The position numbers were made by a program, and so were the translations under genes. Positions 63,616 to 64,000 of a stretch of DNA of 64,000 nucleotides are shown here, one piece after another. Within the stretch, counting starts at the first letter, position 1; the number at the start of each line of letters is the position of its first letter. Origin of the DNA: Eubacteriales bacterium (lineage in GTDB: Bacteria > Bacillota > Clostridia > Lachnospirales > Lachnospiraceae); the NCBI GenBank assembly GCA_030524745.1, contig JAUNGC010000004.1, positions 62,001 to 126,000 on the forward strand. Direction: 5' to 3'. The notes beneath the pieces are model-generated. The model did not search any database. It worked only from the letters and a program-made list of their open reading frames with translations, and had not been told where the DNA came from.

Positions 63616-64000
63616 AAAAGAGGCGATTCTTTACAGAGGAGAGTGCGAGGAAGAGAACCGCTATCTGACCGGCGAAAAGCGCCGCCGCGTCATCTGCGGT
63701 TTGTATCGGCTGCCTATGGTGAAAATTGAGAATTCCAAAGTCCTGCTCAGGGACGGACAGATTTTCCATATTGGGGACATTAAAATCGAGTGCTTTCTCG
63801 TCCCGGGGCATACCTGGGGACATATGGCGTATCTCATTGACGATACCTATCTTTTTACGGGGGATACGCTGTGGTTTGGCGCGGACGGCGGTTACAGTTT
63901 TATCAATATGCTGGCTGAGAATAATAAGGTGGCGGTCCGTTCCCTGGCTGTGTTGGAAAACAGGCTGAGGGAGCGGGGAATTCGTCCCATGGTGATCACC
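63605..64000 (+). pseudogene. Metallo-beta-lactamase-fold protein remnant, N-terminus missing
   Basis: The frame is open from 63605 (just after a TAG at 63602) to the window end. It encodes the second half of a metallo-beta-lactamase-fold hydrolase: the metal His in PGHTWGHMAYLI and the Asp in LFTGDTLWFGADGG. The first metal motif (HxHxDH) and the beta-strands before it are absent, and only 40 bases separate the ABC stop from the frame. So the 5' part is truly lost, not merely mis-started. The first ATG is at 63716. The C-terminus lies outside the window. It is probably a remnant at a rearrangement junction. Confidence 0.7.

Overview
The window reads as a chromosomal segment of an anaerobic, endospore-forming Bacillota, most likely a Lachnospiraceae-type Clostridia. 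The support is a full spoIIA operon (spoIIAA-spoIIAB-sigF), a full spoIIIA operon (AA to AH), spoVAA, spoVAB, spoVAC and spoIVB, together with LL-diaminopimelate aminotransferase, a CarD-like regulator, an ANTAR regulator beside glnA, a class B sortase and a T-box leader before valS. Nearly all genes are on the + strand with strong Shine-Dalgarno sites and many 1-4 base overlaps. No rRNA, tRNA, CRISPR array or intact insertion sequence was seen.

Layout. 1-9.6 kb: nitrogen assimilation and glutamine-dependent synthesis (pyrG cut by the window edge, gltB, gltD, glnA, a degenerate-receiver ANTAR protein). 9.6-13.8 kb: dapL, a PHP phosphatase, then purC and an Rpn-type nuclease on the minus strand. 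13.85-15.07 kb: a gene-free stretch with a 369-bp long-inverted-repeat element, a consensus promoter, a T-box leader and extra hairpins before valS. 15-22.5 kb: valS, folC, a 51-aa gene, a zinc-ribbon/TPR membrane protein and the spoIIA operon. 22.47-23.1 kb: a second copy of the long-inverted-repeat element and a 71-bp tandem hairpin repeat before a sortase. 24-35 kb: spoVAA, then a sugar sensing and uptake block (AraC-type response regulator, histidine kinase, sugar-binding lipoprotein, mglB, mglA, mglC, an InlB-repeat membrane protein), then spoVAB-spoVAC behind their own sigma-G-like promoter. 35-39 kb: a small hypothetical gene, a CarD-like gene and a P-type cation ATPase. 39-44 kb: spoIIIAA-AH. 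44-48.4 kb: deoB, prfC and a transglutaminase-like lipoprotein. 48.5-59.3 kb: the conserved Bacillota run asp23, nusB, xseA, xseB, ispA, dxs, tlyA, nadK, argR, recN, spoIVB. 59.3-64 kb: a TetR regulator, a heterodimeric ABC transporter and an N-terminally truncated metallo-beta-lactamase-fold remnant.

How the genes fit together: GltBD and GlnA form the GS/GOGAT cycle next to a glutamine user (PyrG). SpoIIAA/SpoIIAB control SigF in the forespore. SpoIIIAA-AH and SpoIVB belong to the engulfment and sigma-K-checkpoint stage, and SpoVA proteins move dipicolinic acid. The 24.7-33.9 kb sugar block looks like an intact imported regulon that splits the spoVA genes.

The most interesting signal is the pair of non-coding elements at 14092-14460 and 22472-22847. 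Each has arms of about 90 bp that differ between copies yet stay complementary within each copy. Each encloses a core in which at least four internal helices are kept by compensatory changes around conserved single-stranded blocks. That is the signature of a selected fold (RNA or extruded DNA) rather than of a gene, a terminator or an ordinary MITE.
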